Shown here piece by piece: positions 17,187 through 24,720 of a DNA stretch of 64,000 nucleotides (its first letter is position 1; the number at the start of each line of letters is the position of its first letter). Below the pieces are notes generated by a model. The model was not told the origin of the DNA and searched no databases. It was given only the letters and a program-made list of their open reading frames with translations. Source of the DNA: CAWIJK01 sp963836375. Its GTDB lineage: Bacteria; Actinomycetota; Acidimicrobiia; Acidimicrobiales; RAAP-2. Both the position numbers and the translations under genes were made by a program. The stretch lies in the NCBI GenBank assembly GCA_963836375.1, contig CAWIJK010000002.1:1116001-1180000 (forward strand), written 5' to 3'.

Positions 17187-18119
17187 TCAGGGGGCCAGGG
17201 CCCCCCGCGCGTCGTCGATGTCCCGGCGCATCTGGGCGATCAGCTCCCCGGTCGAGTCGAAGCGTCGCTCGTCGCGCAGGCGGGCCACGAACGAGACCCG
17301 GGCCTGCTCGCCGTAGAGGTCGCCGTCGAAGTCCAATAGGTGGGCCTCGACCAGCGGGGCCGGCGCATCGTCGTAGAAGGTCGGCCGCCGGCCGACCGAG
17401 ATGGCGGCCGGGTGCTCGGCCCCGTCGGGGCGCTGGTAGCGCCCGGCGTAGACGCCCAGCCCCGGCAGGGCGATGTCGGGGGGAACGTCGACGTTGGCCG
17501 TCGGGACCCCGAGCTCGGCCGCCCCGCGGCCGTCGCCGACGACCACCTCGCCCCGGACCTGGTGGGCCCGGCCCAGCAGGGCGGCGGCGGCGGCCACGTC
17601 GCCCTGGGCCACCAGGCGCCTGATGCGGGTGGACGAGACCGGCTCGGCCCCCCCGGTCAGGGCCACGCCGTCGACCTCGAAAGCCCCGGCCGCCCCCAGC
17701 TCGCGCAGGAGGGCCACGTTGCCCTTGCGGCCGTGACCGAAGTGGAAGTCCTCCCCCACCACCACCAGGCGGGCCCCGAGGGCACCCACGAGGATCTCGG
17801 CCACGAACTCGTCGGCCGTCTCGTCGGCCCGGTCCCGGTCGAAGGGCACCACCACCGTCCGGTCGATCCCGCAGGACTCGAGCAGCTCGAGCTTCTGGGC
17901 CAGGTCGGTCAGTTGGGGCGGGGCCGACTCGGGCCGGACGACCGTCGCCGGGTGGCGGTCGAAGGTGACGACGGCCGAGACCAGGCCGCGTCGGGCGGCC
18001 TGGGCCGACAGCTCGGCCAGGAGGGCCCGGTGTCCGAGGTGGACGCCGTCGTAGGCGCCAATCGTCACCGCCGAGCCCGGACCCGGCGCCGTGGTGTCCT
18101 CGGGCCCGAGCACCTGCAT
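17187..18119 (-). CDS. ribF: Bifunctional riboflavin kinase / FAD synthetase
   Basis: A 310-residue enzyme that phosphorylates riboflavin and adenylylates FMN. The N-terminal nucleotidyltransferase domain shows TIGAYDGVHLGHR near residue 20 and VSSTRIRRL near 150; the C-terminal flavokinase domain shows LGVPTANVDVPP and the RFDSTGELIAQM end. I start at ATG 18119 (MQVLGPED), which fits the family length. An alternative TTG at 18149 overlaps the truB stop (TTGA) and would add ten residues. It follows truB in the nusA operon, as in many actinobacteria. Confidence 0.94.
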   Translation of the reverse strand: MQVLGPEDTTAPGPGSAVTIGAYDGVHLGHRALLAELSAQAARRGLVSAVVTFDRHPATVVRPESAPPQLTDLAQKLELLESCGIDRTVVVPFDRDRADETADEFVAEILVGALGARLVVVGEDFHFGHGRKGNVALLRELGAAGAFEVDGVALTGGAEPVSSTRIRRLVAQGDVAAAAALLGRAHQVRGEVVVGDGRGAAELGVPTANVDVPPDIALPGLGVYAGRYQRPDGAEHPAAISVGRRPTFYDDAPAPLVEAHLLDFDGDLYGEQARVSFVARLRDERRFDSTGELIAQMRRDIDDARGALAP

Positions 18120-18145
18120 CGCGCCCGAGACTAGACGGCGCCGGG

Positions 18146-19039
18146 TCAATGGGCGCTCAGCACGACGGCGGGACGGATGCGGTCGGTCTCGGTCGCCTCG
18201 TAGACGGCGAGCAGCTGGCCCCGCTCGTCGAGGAGGGCGAACGGCCCGTCACCGTCGGCGCCGACCGAGACCCGGTCGAGGGGGAGCCCCCGGGCGATCA
18301 GGCGGGCGATCTCGGCGTCGGCCGTCGCCCGGTCGAGGTCCCGGACCGCCTCGGCCGGCGCCAGCAGGTCGGCCGGCCCCAGGTGGGCCACGGTGACCGC
18401 CTGGTCGACGCTGAACGAGCCGATCCGGGTCCGCCGCAGGTTGCGGAGGTGGGCCCCGCCGCCGAGCGCCGCCCCGAGATCGGCGGCCAGCGTCCGCACG
18501 TAGGTGCCCGACGAGCAGGTCACGGTGATCGGGAACACCCCGGGCTCGCTCGGTGCTCCGACCGAGAACGCATAGACGGTGACCGGCCGAGGGGGCCGCT
18601 CGACCTCGAGCCCCTGGCGGGCCAGCTTGTGCAGCGGTCGGCCCCCGATCTTGACCGCCGAGACCATGGGGGGGACCTGCTCGATCTCTCCGGTGAGCGC
18701 CGCCGCCGCGGCGCGCACCTGGTCCAGGCCGACCCCGCCCATCTCGAAACGCCCGACCACCGACCCCGACGCGTCGAGGGTGTCGGTGGCCGTCCCGAGG
18801 ACCACCTCGCCGGTGTACTCCTTGTCCATGGCGCTCAGGAAGCGCAGCAGCCGGGTGGCCCGGCCGAGGCCGACCAGCAGCACCCCGGTGGCGTCGGGGT
18901 CGAGGGTACCGGCGTGGCCCACCCGGCGCTGGCCGAAGACCCCGCGGACCGCGGCCACCGCGTCGTGGGAGGTCCAGCCCGGCTCCTTGTCGAGCACCAC
19001 CAGCCCGGTGGTCACCGCACCGTTGGGCCGGCTCTTCAC
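18146..19039 (-). CDS. truB: tRNA pseudouridine(55) synthase
   Basis: A 297-residue enzyme that makes pseudouridine 55 in the T-loop of tRNAs. The catalytic aspartate is in GTLDPDATGVL (near residue 45) after KEPGWTSHDAV, and the later CSSGTYVRTLAADLG and a C-terminal PUA-like segment complete the family pattern. The GTG start at 19039 overlaps the rbfA stop (GTGA). It is in the standard rbfA-truB-ribF order. Confidence 0.96.
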   Translation of the reverse strand: MKSRPNGAVTTGLVVLDKEPGWTSHDAVAAVRGVFGQRRVGHAGTLDPDATGVLLVGLGRATRLLRFLSAMDKEYTGEVVLGTATDTLDASGSVVGRFEMGGVGLDQVRAAAAALTGEIEQVPPMVSAVKIGGRPLHKLARQGLEVERPPRPVTVYAFSVGAPSEPGVFPITVTCSSGTYVRTLAADLGAALGGGAHLRNLRRTRIGSFSVDQAVTVAHLGPADLLAPAEAVRDLDRATADAEIARLIARGLPLDRVSVGADGDGPFALLDERGQLLAVYEATETDRIRPAVVLSAH

Positions 19040-19473
19040 CCGTGGTCCTCGGCTCCGCCCGCCGGGCCGGGGCGCTCCGGGGGGTCCCCCTCGGTGCCCG
19101 GGGCGCGCAGGCGGCGGAGGACCTCTTCGACCCGGGCCCCGGCCGAGACCGCCGGGTCGGCCTCGAAGCGCAGGCGCGGCGTCCGCTTCATCCGGACCTG
19201 CCGGCCGACCTCGCGTTGGAGCTGGGCCCGGCGCTCCTCGAGCGACTCTGCGGCGTCCTCGCTCAGGGTCCCGACGTAGACGGTGGCGTGGCGCAGGTCC
19301 GCCGACGTCTGCACCGAGGTGACGGTCACCAGCCGGAGCCGCTCGTCGGCGTCGGCCAGCCGCTCGATCTCCTCGGCCACGATCTGGCGCAGCACCTCGT
19401 TGACCCGCAGCGCCCTCGGGTACGGTGAGGCCCCGCCCGCCCCGTGCGCTCGATTGTGGCGTCCCGACGGCAC
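19036..19473 (-). CDS. rbfA: Ribosome-binding factor A
   Basis: A 145-residue KH-fold protein that helps 16S rRNA 5'-end maturation and cold adaptation. Conserved pieces are RVNEVLRQIVAEEIERL near the N-terminus and DLRHATVYVGTL in the core, with RTPRLRFEADPAV toward the C-terminus. The first ~15 residues and the last ~20 (Pro/Gly/Glu-rich) are variable. GTG at 19473 is the accepted start, 18 bases after the infB stop. Confidence 0.95.
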   Translation of the reverse strand: MPSGRHNRAHGAGGASPYPRALRVNEVLRQIVAEEIERLADADERLRLVTVTSVQTSADLRHATVYVGTLSEDAAESLEERRAQLQREVGRQVRMKRTPRLRFEADPAVSAGARVEEVLRRLRAPGTEGDPPERPGPAGGAEDHG

Positions 19474-19491
19474 CGTCGCCTTCCCGTCGCC

Positions 19492-22323
19492 TCAGACCCT
19501 CGGGATCTCGCGCTCCTCAAAGGTCTCGATGATGTCGCCCTCCTTGAGATCCTGGTAGTCAGAGAGCCCGATCCCGCACTCGAACCCGGCGGCCACCTCA
19601 CGCGCGTCGTCTTTGAACCGACGCAGCGAGGTGATCGAGCCCTTCCAGATGATGACCCCCTCGCGCAGGAAGCGGACCTTCGAGCCCCGGGTGATGACCC
19701 CCTCGCGGACGTAGCAGCCGGCGATCGCCCCCACCCTTGGGATCCGGAAGACCTGGCGGACCTCGGCCTCGCCGGTCACCACCTCTTCGTACTCGGGCGA
19801 GAGCATCCCGAGCATCGCCGCCTCGATGTCCTCGAGCAGCTTGTAGATGATCTCGTACGTCCGGATCTCCACGTCGCCGGCCTCGGCCATCTCGCGCGAC
19901 CGCCGGTCGGGTCGGACGTTGAACCCGATGATGGTGGCGTTGGAGGCCCGGGCCAGCTGGACGTCGTTCTCGGTCACACCGCCGATCCCGCGGTGCACGA
20001 AACTGAGCTTGACGTCGTCACGCTCGAGCTTGCGCAGGCTCTCGGTGACGGCCTCCAGCGACCCCTGGACATCGGCCTTCAGCACCAGGTTGAGCGTCGC
20101 CGTCTCGCCCCGCTGGATCTGCTCGAAGAGGTCCTCGAGCTTCGCCCCGGTGGCGGCCGAGGCGACCGGGCGGTGGCCCGACAGGCGGAAGCGCTGGGCG
20201 CGGGCCTCACCCAGGGTCCGGGCGGTGGCCAGGTCCTTGGCCCCCCGCAACTCGTCGCCGGCCTGAGGGGGCTCTGAGAACCCGAGCACCTGGACCGGCA
20301 TCGAGGGCAACGCCTCCTTCACGTGGTCGCCGTGGTCGTCGAGGAGGGCCTTGACCTTGCCCCAGGCGGCACCGGCCACCACCGGGTCGCCCACCCGCAG
20401 CGTCCCCGCCTGGACGATCACCGTGGCCACCGGACCCCGGCCGGCCTCCAGTTCGGCCTCGAGCACCGCGCCGTGCGCCCGGCCCTCGGGGCTCGCCTCG
20501 AGCTCTTCGACCTCGGCCACCAGGGTGATCTGCTCGAGCAGGTCGTCGAGACCGGTCCCCTGGAGGGCCGACACCTGGACCACGATCGTGTCCCCGCCCC
20601 AGGCCTCGGGCACGAGGCCCCGTTCGGAGAGCTGTTGGAGGACCCGCTCGGGGTTGGCGTCGGGCCGGTCCATCTTGTTCACGGCCACGATGATCGGGAC
20701 GTCGGCCGCCTTGGCGTGGTCGATCGCCTCGACGGTCTGGGGCATCACCCCGTCGTCGGCCGCCACCACCAGCACGACGATGTCAGTCACCTCGGCCCCC
20801 CGGGCCCGCATGGCGGTGAACGCCTCGTGGCCCGGCGTGTCGATGAACGTGATGAGGTGGTCCTGCCAGGTGACCTGGTAGGCGCCGATGTGCTGGGTGA
20901 TCCCCCCGGCCTCGCCGGCGACCACGTCGGTGGAGCGGATCCGGTCGAGCAGAAGCGTCTTGCCGTGGTCGACGTGTCCCATCACGGTGACCACCGGCGG
21001 GCGGGGGCGCAGGTCCGCCTCGTCGGCGTCCTCTTCGTCCTCGTCCTCGAAGAACTTGGCCAACAGCTCGGCCTCGCGTTCTTCGCCGGGGTCGACCAGG
21101 CGGACGTCCGCCGCCAGCTCGGCGGCGAAGAGCTCGATCATGTCGTCACTGAGCGACTGGGTGGCGGTGACCATCTCGCCTTGGAGCAAGAGGAAGCGGA
21201 TGACGTCGCCGGCCGAGCGGTTGAGCTTGGGGCCGAGATCGCGTGCTGTCGAGCCGCGCTCGACGATCACCTCACCCTCGGGGACCGGGGCCGTCGAGGG
21301 CGTGTACGCGGTCAGCTGGGTCGGCTCGAGCTCTTCGAGGTTGCGGCGCCGCCGGCGCGAGCGCCGCTGGGGCGGTCGTCGGCCCGGGAGCCCTCCGCCG
21401 CGGCCACCGGGCGGGCCGCCGCCCACCGGCCCACCGCCGCCCGAGCGGCCGCCGAAGCCGCCTCCCCCGCCGACACGCCCGCCGGCGAAGCCACCGCCGG
21501 TCCGTGACGGGGGGCCGCCTGAGGGCGCGGGCCGGCCGCCGGATCGTTGGGGGTAGCCCCCCGAACTGGGCGGCCCACCAGGCCGGCTCGGACCGGGGGC
21601 GGCGGCTCGGCGCCCACCCATGCCGGGCGGGGGCGGGATGGGCCTCCCGCTCGGGCCCATCGGCGGTCGGACCGGAGGGGGCGGGACCGGGCGGCCCGAC
21701 GGGCTCATCGGGGGCCGCGACGGTCGGGTCCCGGTGCCCGCGGCGGGCGGGCGGGTCTCGGCCGGTGCTCCCCCGCCGCCGTCGGGAAGGGGGGCGGCCG
21801 CGCGCTCGGGGGCGGCCGGCGCCGGTGCGGCGGGGCCGGCGGCCGGGGCCGCCGGAGCCGCCGGGCGCGGTGCGCTATGCGGGGGCGTCGGGGCGGCCGG
21901 GGGGGAGGGCGCGGCGGCCGGGCGGGCGGGGGCGGCCGGTGCCCGCTCGGCCGGACGGGCCGGCGCGGGGGTGCCCCGGCTCGAGACCAGCCGGGGCCGT
22001 GGGGTCTCGGCCGGTGGCTCTGGGGTCGGCGTTCCGTCGCCCGTCGCCGGGCGCGGCGGGGCGGCGGCCCGCTCCGCCGGTGCTTTCTTGGCCGCTGCCT
22101 TCTTGGCCGGTGCCTTCTTGGCCGGGGCAGGCTCCTCGGGCGCCACCGGCCGGCGGAGCCCCTCGGCGTCGGCCTTGCGGCGGACCCGGTCGGCCTGCGC
22201 ATCCTCGATCGACGAGGAGTGGCTCTTCACCCCGATGCCCAGGGCCACGCAGAGGTCGAGCGCCTCTTTGTTCGTCAGACCGAGCTCACGGCCCAGTTCG
22301 TAGACGCGGATCTTCTTGGCCAA
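19492..22323 (-). CDS. infB: Translation initiation factor IF-2
   Basis: A 943-residue GTPase that brings initiator tRNA to the 30S subunit. It starts with the IF-2N fold (KKIRVYELGRELG), followed by about 350 residues of low-complexity Ala/Pro, then Gly/Arg-rich linker, a second IF-2N-like domain near residue 360-430, the G domain (VMGHVDHGKT near 444, DTPGHEAF, NKMD), and the C-terminal tRNA-binding domains. The start must be TTG at 22323, because the family N-terminus (M)AKKIRVYEL begins there; a GAGAAGAG purine run precedes it. Linker composition is typical for high-GC actinobacteria. Confidence 0.97.
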   Translation of the reverse strand: MAKKIRVYELGRELGLTNKEALDLCVALGIGVKSHSSSIEDAQADRVRRKADAEGLRRPVAPEEPAPAKKAPAKKAAAKKAPAERAAAPPRPATGDGTPTPEPPAETPRPRLVSSRGTPAPARPAERAPAAPARPAAAPSPPAAPTPPHSAPRPAAPAAPAAGPAAPAPAAPERAAAPLPDGGGGAPAETRPPAAGTGTRPSRPPMSPSGRPVPPPPVRPPMGPSGRPIPPPPGMGGRRAAAPGPSRPGGPPSSGGYPQRSGGRPAPSGGPPSRTGGGFAGGRVGGGGGFGGRSGGGGPVGGGPPGGRGGGLPGRRPPQRRSRRRRRNLEELEPTQLTAYTPSTAPVPEGEVIVERGSTARDLGPKLNRSAGDVIRFLLLQGEMVTATQSLSDDMIELFAAELAADVRLVDPGEEREAELLAKFFEDEDEEDADEADLRPRPPVVTVMGHVDHGKTLLLDRIRSTDVVAGEAGGITQHIGAYQVTWQDHLITFIDTPGHEAFTAMRARGAEVTDIVVLVVAADDGVMPQTVEAIDHAKAADVPIIVAVNKMDRPDANPERVLQQLSERGLVPEAWGGDTIVVQVSALQGTGLDDLLEQITLVAEVEELEASPEGRAHGAVLEAELEAGRGPVATVIVQAGTLRVGDPVVAGAAWGKVKALLDDHGDHVKEALPSMPVQVLGFSEPPQAGDELRGAKDLATARTLGEARAQRFRLSGHRPVASAATGAKLEDLFEQIQRGETATLNLVLKADVQGSLEAVTESLRKLERDDVKLSFVHRGIGGVTENDVQLARASNATIIGFNVRPDRRSREMAEAGDVEIRTYEIIYKLLEDIEAAMLGMLSPEYEEVVTGEAEVRQVFRIPRVGAIAGCYVREGVITRGSKVRFLREGVIIWKGSITSLRRFKDDAREVAAGFECGIGLSDYQDLKEGDIIETFEEREIPRV

Positions 22324-22388
22324 CTCTTCTCAGTGTCCTTCGCGTTTGCGGCCCCCATGCGGGCGGCCGGGCTCTCCATCCTCGCACA

Positions 22389-22715
22389 TCAGGGCCTTGG
22401 TTCCCCCCAAGAGGGCGGCGGAGCGCCCCCGGCGCCCCTGGCCTCGTCGGGCCTCGGACCCGGGGCACCGAGGCCCGGGTCGGTGCGCAGCCGCTCGGTG
22501 GCGCCGTCGGCCACCGGGCCCCGCAGGGCCCGGTCGAAGGCCCGGCGGCGGGCCGCCCGGTCCAGGCAGGCCGCCGACCCCCGGCAGAGCCAGGCGCCGC
22601 GCCCGGGGTCATCCCGGCTGACCCTGAGGGTCCCGTCGGGTGCCCGAGTCACCCGGACCAGCTCGTCGACCGGCGCCGTGCGGCGACACCCGACGCAGGT
22701 CCGGCGCGGGCCTAT
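22389..22715 (-). CDS. ylxR: YlxR family RNA-binding protein (DUF448), apparent ATA start
   Basis: A 108-residue small basic protein between nusA and infB, the usual place for ylxR. The family signature RRTCVGCRRTAPVDELVRV is at the N-terminus, then GRGAWLCRGSAACLDRAARRRAF, and a Pro/Gly-rich tail. There is no ATG, GTG, TTG or CTG in frame that leaves the signature whole without running deep into nusA. The frame-correct codon directly before GPRRTC is ATA at 22715-22713, which overlaps the nusA TAG stop (ATAG) the way ATGA overlaps do elsewhere in this operon. A GTG about 50 codons upstream, within nusA, is the other option. Domain certain; start uncertain. Confidence 0.85.
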   Translation of the reverse strand: MGPRRTCVGCRRTAPVDELVRVTRAPDGTLRVSRDDPGRGAWLCRGSAACLDRAARRRAFDRALRGPVADGATERLRTDPGLGAPGPRPDEARGAGGAPPPSWGEPRP

Positions 22716-23956
22716 GCGCCGTCCCCCTCGCCCGACTGGACGGCCTCGGCCGGGGCCGGCTCCGGGGCCATCCCTTGATCCTGGGCGGCCGCGGTGTCGT
22801 CGGCGCCGTCCGCCGGCGGCGCCGCGGCGTCGCCTTCGGACTGCTCCTCGGCCTGGTGTGACCACTCCGTGGCCGAAATGGCGGCCCCGCCCTCGGCCGG
22901 CTTCCACACCATCTCGCCGGCCTCGTTCTCGACCCACTCGCCCTCGGCCCACTCCTGGCCGGCGTAGCCGGACTCCTCCTCGGCCAGTTGGGTCTCGCTC
23001 TTGATGTCGATCCGCCAACCGGTCAGCCGGGCCGCCAGCCGGGCGTTCTGGCCCTCCTTGCCGATGGCTAACGAGAGCTGGTAGTCGCTGACCACGACGG
23101 TGGCCGTCCCGGTCTCGTCGTCCAGGCGGACCTCGCGGACCCGGGCCGGGGCCAGGGCGTTTTGGATCAGCTCCACCGGATCGTCGGAAAAGGGCACCAC
23201 GTCGACCCGCTCGCCGCGCAGCTCGTTGGTGACCATGCGGACCCGCGACCCCCGGGCCCCGACGCACGCCCCGACCGGGTCGACGTTGGGGTCGTTCGAC
23301 CACACGGCGATCTTCGTGCGGTGCCCGGGCTCGCGGGCCGCCGCCTTGATCTCCACCACCCCCGAGGAGATCTCGGGGACCTCGAGCTCGAAGAGCCGCT
23401 TGATGAGGCCCGGGTGGGTGCGGCTGACCACGATCTGGGGACCCTTGGTGGTCTTGCGGACCTCGACGATGTAGGCCTTCAGCCGGGCGCCGTGCTCGTA
23501 GCGCTCGTAGGAGACCTGCTCGGCCTGGGGCAGCAGCGCCTCCACCTTGCCCAGGTCGAGCAGGGTGTAGCGGTTGTCGGTCTGCTGGACGATGCCGGTC
23601 ACGATGTCGCCCTCGCGCCCGGCGTACTCGTCGTACTTCATGTCGCGCTCGACCTCGCGGATGCGCTGCAAGATGACCTGCTTGGCCGTCTGGGCGGCGA
23701 TCCGGCCGAAGTCGTCGGGGGTGTCGTCCCACTCGTTGACGACGTTGCCGTCCTCGTCGAGCTCCTGGCCGTAGACCCGGATTTCGCCCGAGTCCGGGTC
23801 GATGGTGACCACGGCCTCTTCGGCCGCGTCGGGACGACGCTTGTAGGCGGCGACCAGCGCGTTGGCCAGCGCGTCCAACAGGGTCTCCACCGAGATGCCC
23901 TTGTCCCGGGCGATCTGGCCGAGCGCGTCGAGGAACTCGAAGTTCGTCTTGCTCAT
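22712..23956 (-). CDS. nusA: Transcription termination/antitermination factor NusA
   Basis: A 414-residue RNA polymerase-binding factor. The N-terminal polymerase-binding domain covers about residues 1-125, followed by S1 (GDIVTGIVQQTDN), KH1 (DPVGACVGARGSRVRMV) and KH2 (LAIGKEGQNARLAARLTGW). The last ~80 residues are acidic and low in complexity. The start ATG 23956 overlaps the rimP stop (ATGA); upstream codons in the open frame belong to the rimP region. The stop TAG is shared with the proposed ylxR start. Confidence 0.97.
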   Translation of the reverse strand: MSKTNFEFLDALGQIARDKGISVETLLDALANALVAAYKRRPDAAEEAVVTIDPDSGEIRVYGQELDEDGNVVNEWDDTPDDFGRIAAQTAKQVILQRIREVERDMKYDEYAGREGDIVTGIVQQTDNRYTLLDLGKVEALLPQAEQVSYERYEHGARLKAYIVEVRKTTKGPQIVVSRTHPGLIKRLFELEVPEISSGVVEIKAAAREPGHRTKIAVWSNDPNVDPVGACVGARGSRVRMVTNELRGERVDVVPFSDDPVELIQNALAPARVREVRLDDETGTATVVVSDYQLSLAIGKEGQNARLAARLTGWRIDIKSETQLAEEESGYAGQEWAEGEWVENEAGEMVWKPAEGGAAISATEWSHQAEEQSEGDAAAPPADGADDTAAAQDQGMAPEPAPAEAVQSGEGDGA

Positions 23957-24495
23957 GGCGTCGTGACCCTCTCTGTCTGCGCGTTCTTCTTGACCCGGGA
24001 GCCGTTGCCCCCCGGCTTGGCCGTGGCCCCCCCGCTCCGCCGGGGGGCCGGGCCCCACTCGAAGACGGTGCGGGCCCGCTCCACCTCGTCGTAGCCGAGC
24101 CGGGCCGAGCCACCGGGCACCTCGGGTCCCTCCACCACGATGCCGGTGGCGTCGGCCTCGGCCAGACGGCCGAGCAGTCGGCGGACCCCGGCGGTGCCGG
24201 GCACCGTGCGCACCGAGACGGTCTCTCCGAGCGCCCGCGCGAAGTGGGCCGGCGTCCGCAGGCGCCGCTCCACCCCGGGGCTGGACACCTCGAGGGTGTA
24301 GCGCCCCGGGATCGGGTCGAGCTCGTCGAGGGCGGCCGAGACGGCCCGGTTGACCTGGGCCAGGGCGTCGAGATCGACCCCGCCCTCACGGTCGACGGTC
24401 ACCCGGACCGCCCCGGAGCGGACCTCGAGATCGACGAGATCGAGACCCGAGGCGGCGAGGATCGGCGACAGCGCGTCGTACAGCGCATCGGACAC
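23953..24495 (-). CDS. rimP: Ribosome maturation factor RimP
   Basis: A 180-residue protein needed for 30S assembly. The N-terminal alpha/beta domain contains DLVDLEVRSGAVRVTVDREGG and the conserved LEVSSPGVERRL; the C-terminal SH3-like domain follows, then a basic Ser/Gly/Lys tail. The open frame extends upstream to 24693 through the leader hairpin, but the start is GTG at 24495 (VSDALYDALSP), because AGGAGG lies eight bases before it. First gene of the nusA operon. Confidence 0.94.
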   Translation of the reverse strand: MSDALYDALSPILAASGLDLVDLEVRSGAVRVTVDREGGVDLDALAQVNRAVSAALDELDPIPGRYTLEVSSPGVERRLRTPAHFARALGETVSVRTVPGTAGVRRLLGRLAEADATGIVVEGPEVPGGSARLGYDEVERARTVFEWGPAPRRSGGATAKPGGNGSRVKKNAQTERVTTP

Positions 24496-24503
24496 TGCCG
24501 TCA

Positions 24504-24509
24504 CCTCCT
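24504..24509 (-). promoter_or_regulatory. Ribosome binding site deciding the rimP start
   Basis: Perfect AGGAGG on the minus strand, eight bases before GTG 24495. It argues against the longer frame that would start inside the leader. Confidence 0.7.
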
Positions 24510-24604
24510 CTCCGACCCTTCGTCGACCTGCGATTCGCCCCTTCCGTGCGGCCGGCCAGCGCCCCTTGAGCGGACGCCGGCCTGCCCGACCACCCGACCC
24601 GTCC

Positions 24605-24651
24605 GGACCCAAAATGAAAGCGTGGGCGCCAGCCCACGCTTTCCAGGGTCC
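24605..24651 (-). terminator. Terminator-like hairpin in the nusA operon leader
   Basis: Minus-strand RNA: a perfect 12-base-pair stem (GAAAGCGTGGGC, loop TGGC, GCCCACGCTTTC; 24643-24616) directly followed by AUUUU. An outer six-base-pair stem (GGACCC 24651-24646 with GGGTCC 24610-24605) can close around it. It lies 77 bases after the proS stop, so it could end proS transcription; but a strong -10 lies between proS and the hairpin, so transcripts for rimP-nusA would have to pass it, as in an attenuator. Confidence 0.65.
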
Positions 24652-24672
24652 TGCTACAAACCGGACAGCACC

Positions 24673-24689
24673 GGAATTATAGCAATTCC
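24673..24689 (-). promoter_or_regulatory. Promoter of the rimP-nusA-infB operon inside a palindrome
   Basis: The minus strand has a perfect TATAAT (24681-24676) with TGC before it (extended -10). It is embedded in the inverted repeat GGAATT-N5-AATTCC (24673-24689). The low-GC palindrome stands out in this GC-rich region and would suit a repressor site or a symmetrical promoter opening region. No recognisable -35 is seen. The predicted start is near 24669. Confidence 0.6.
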
Positions 24690-24720
24690 GCACCCCATCG
24701 GAGACGGTGGTGGGCGGGGC

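Noticed and set aside
24496..24693. Longer RimP starting at 24693
   Set aside because: Its codons read through the leader hairpin; AGGAGG correctly spaced before GTG 24495 and family length support the shorter form.
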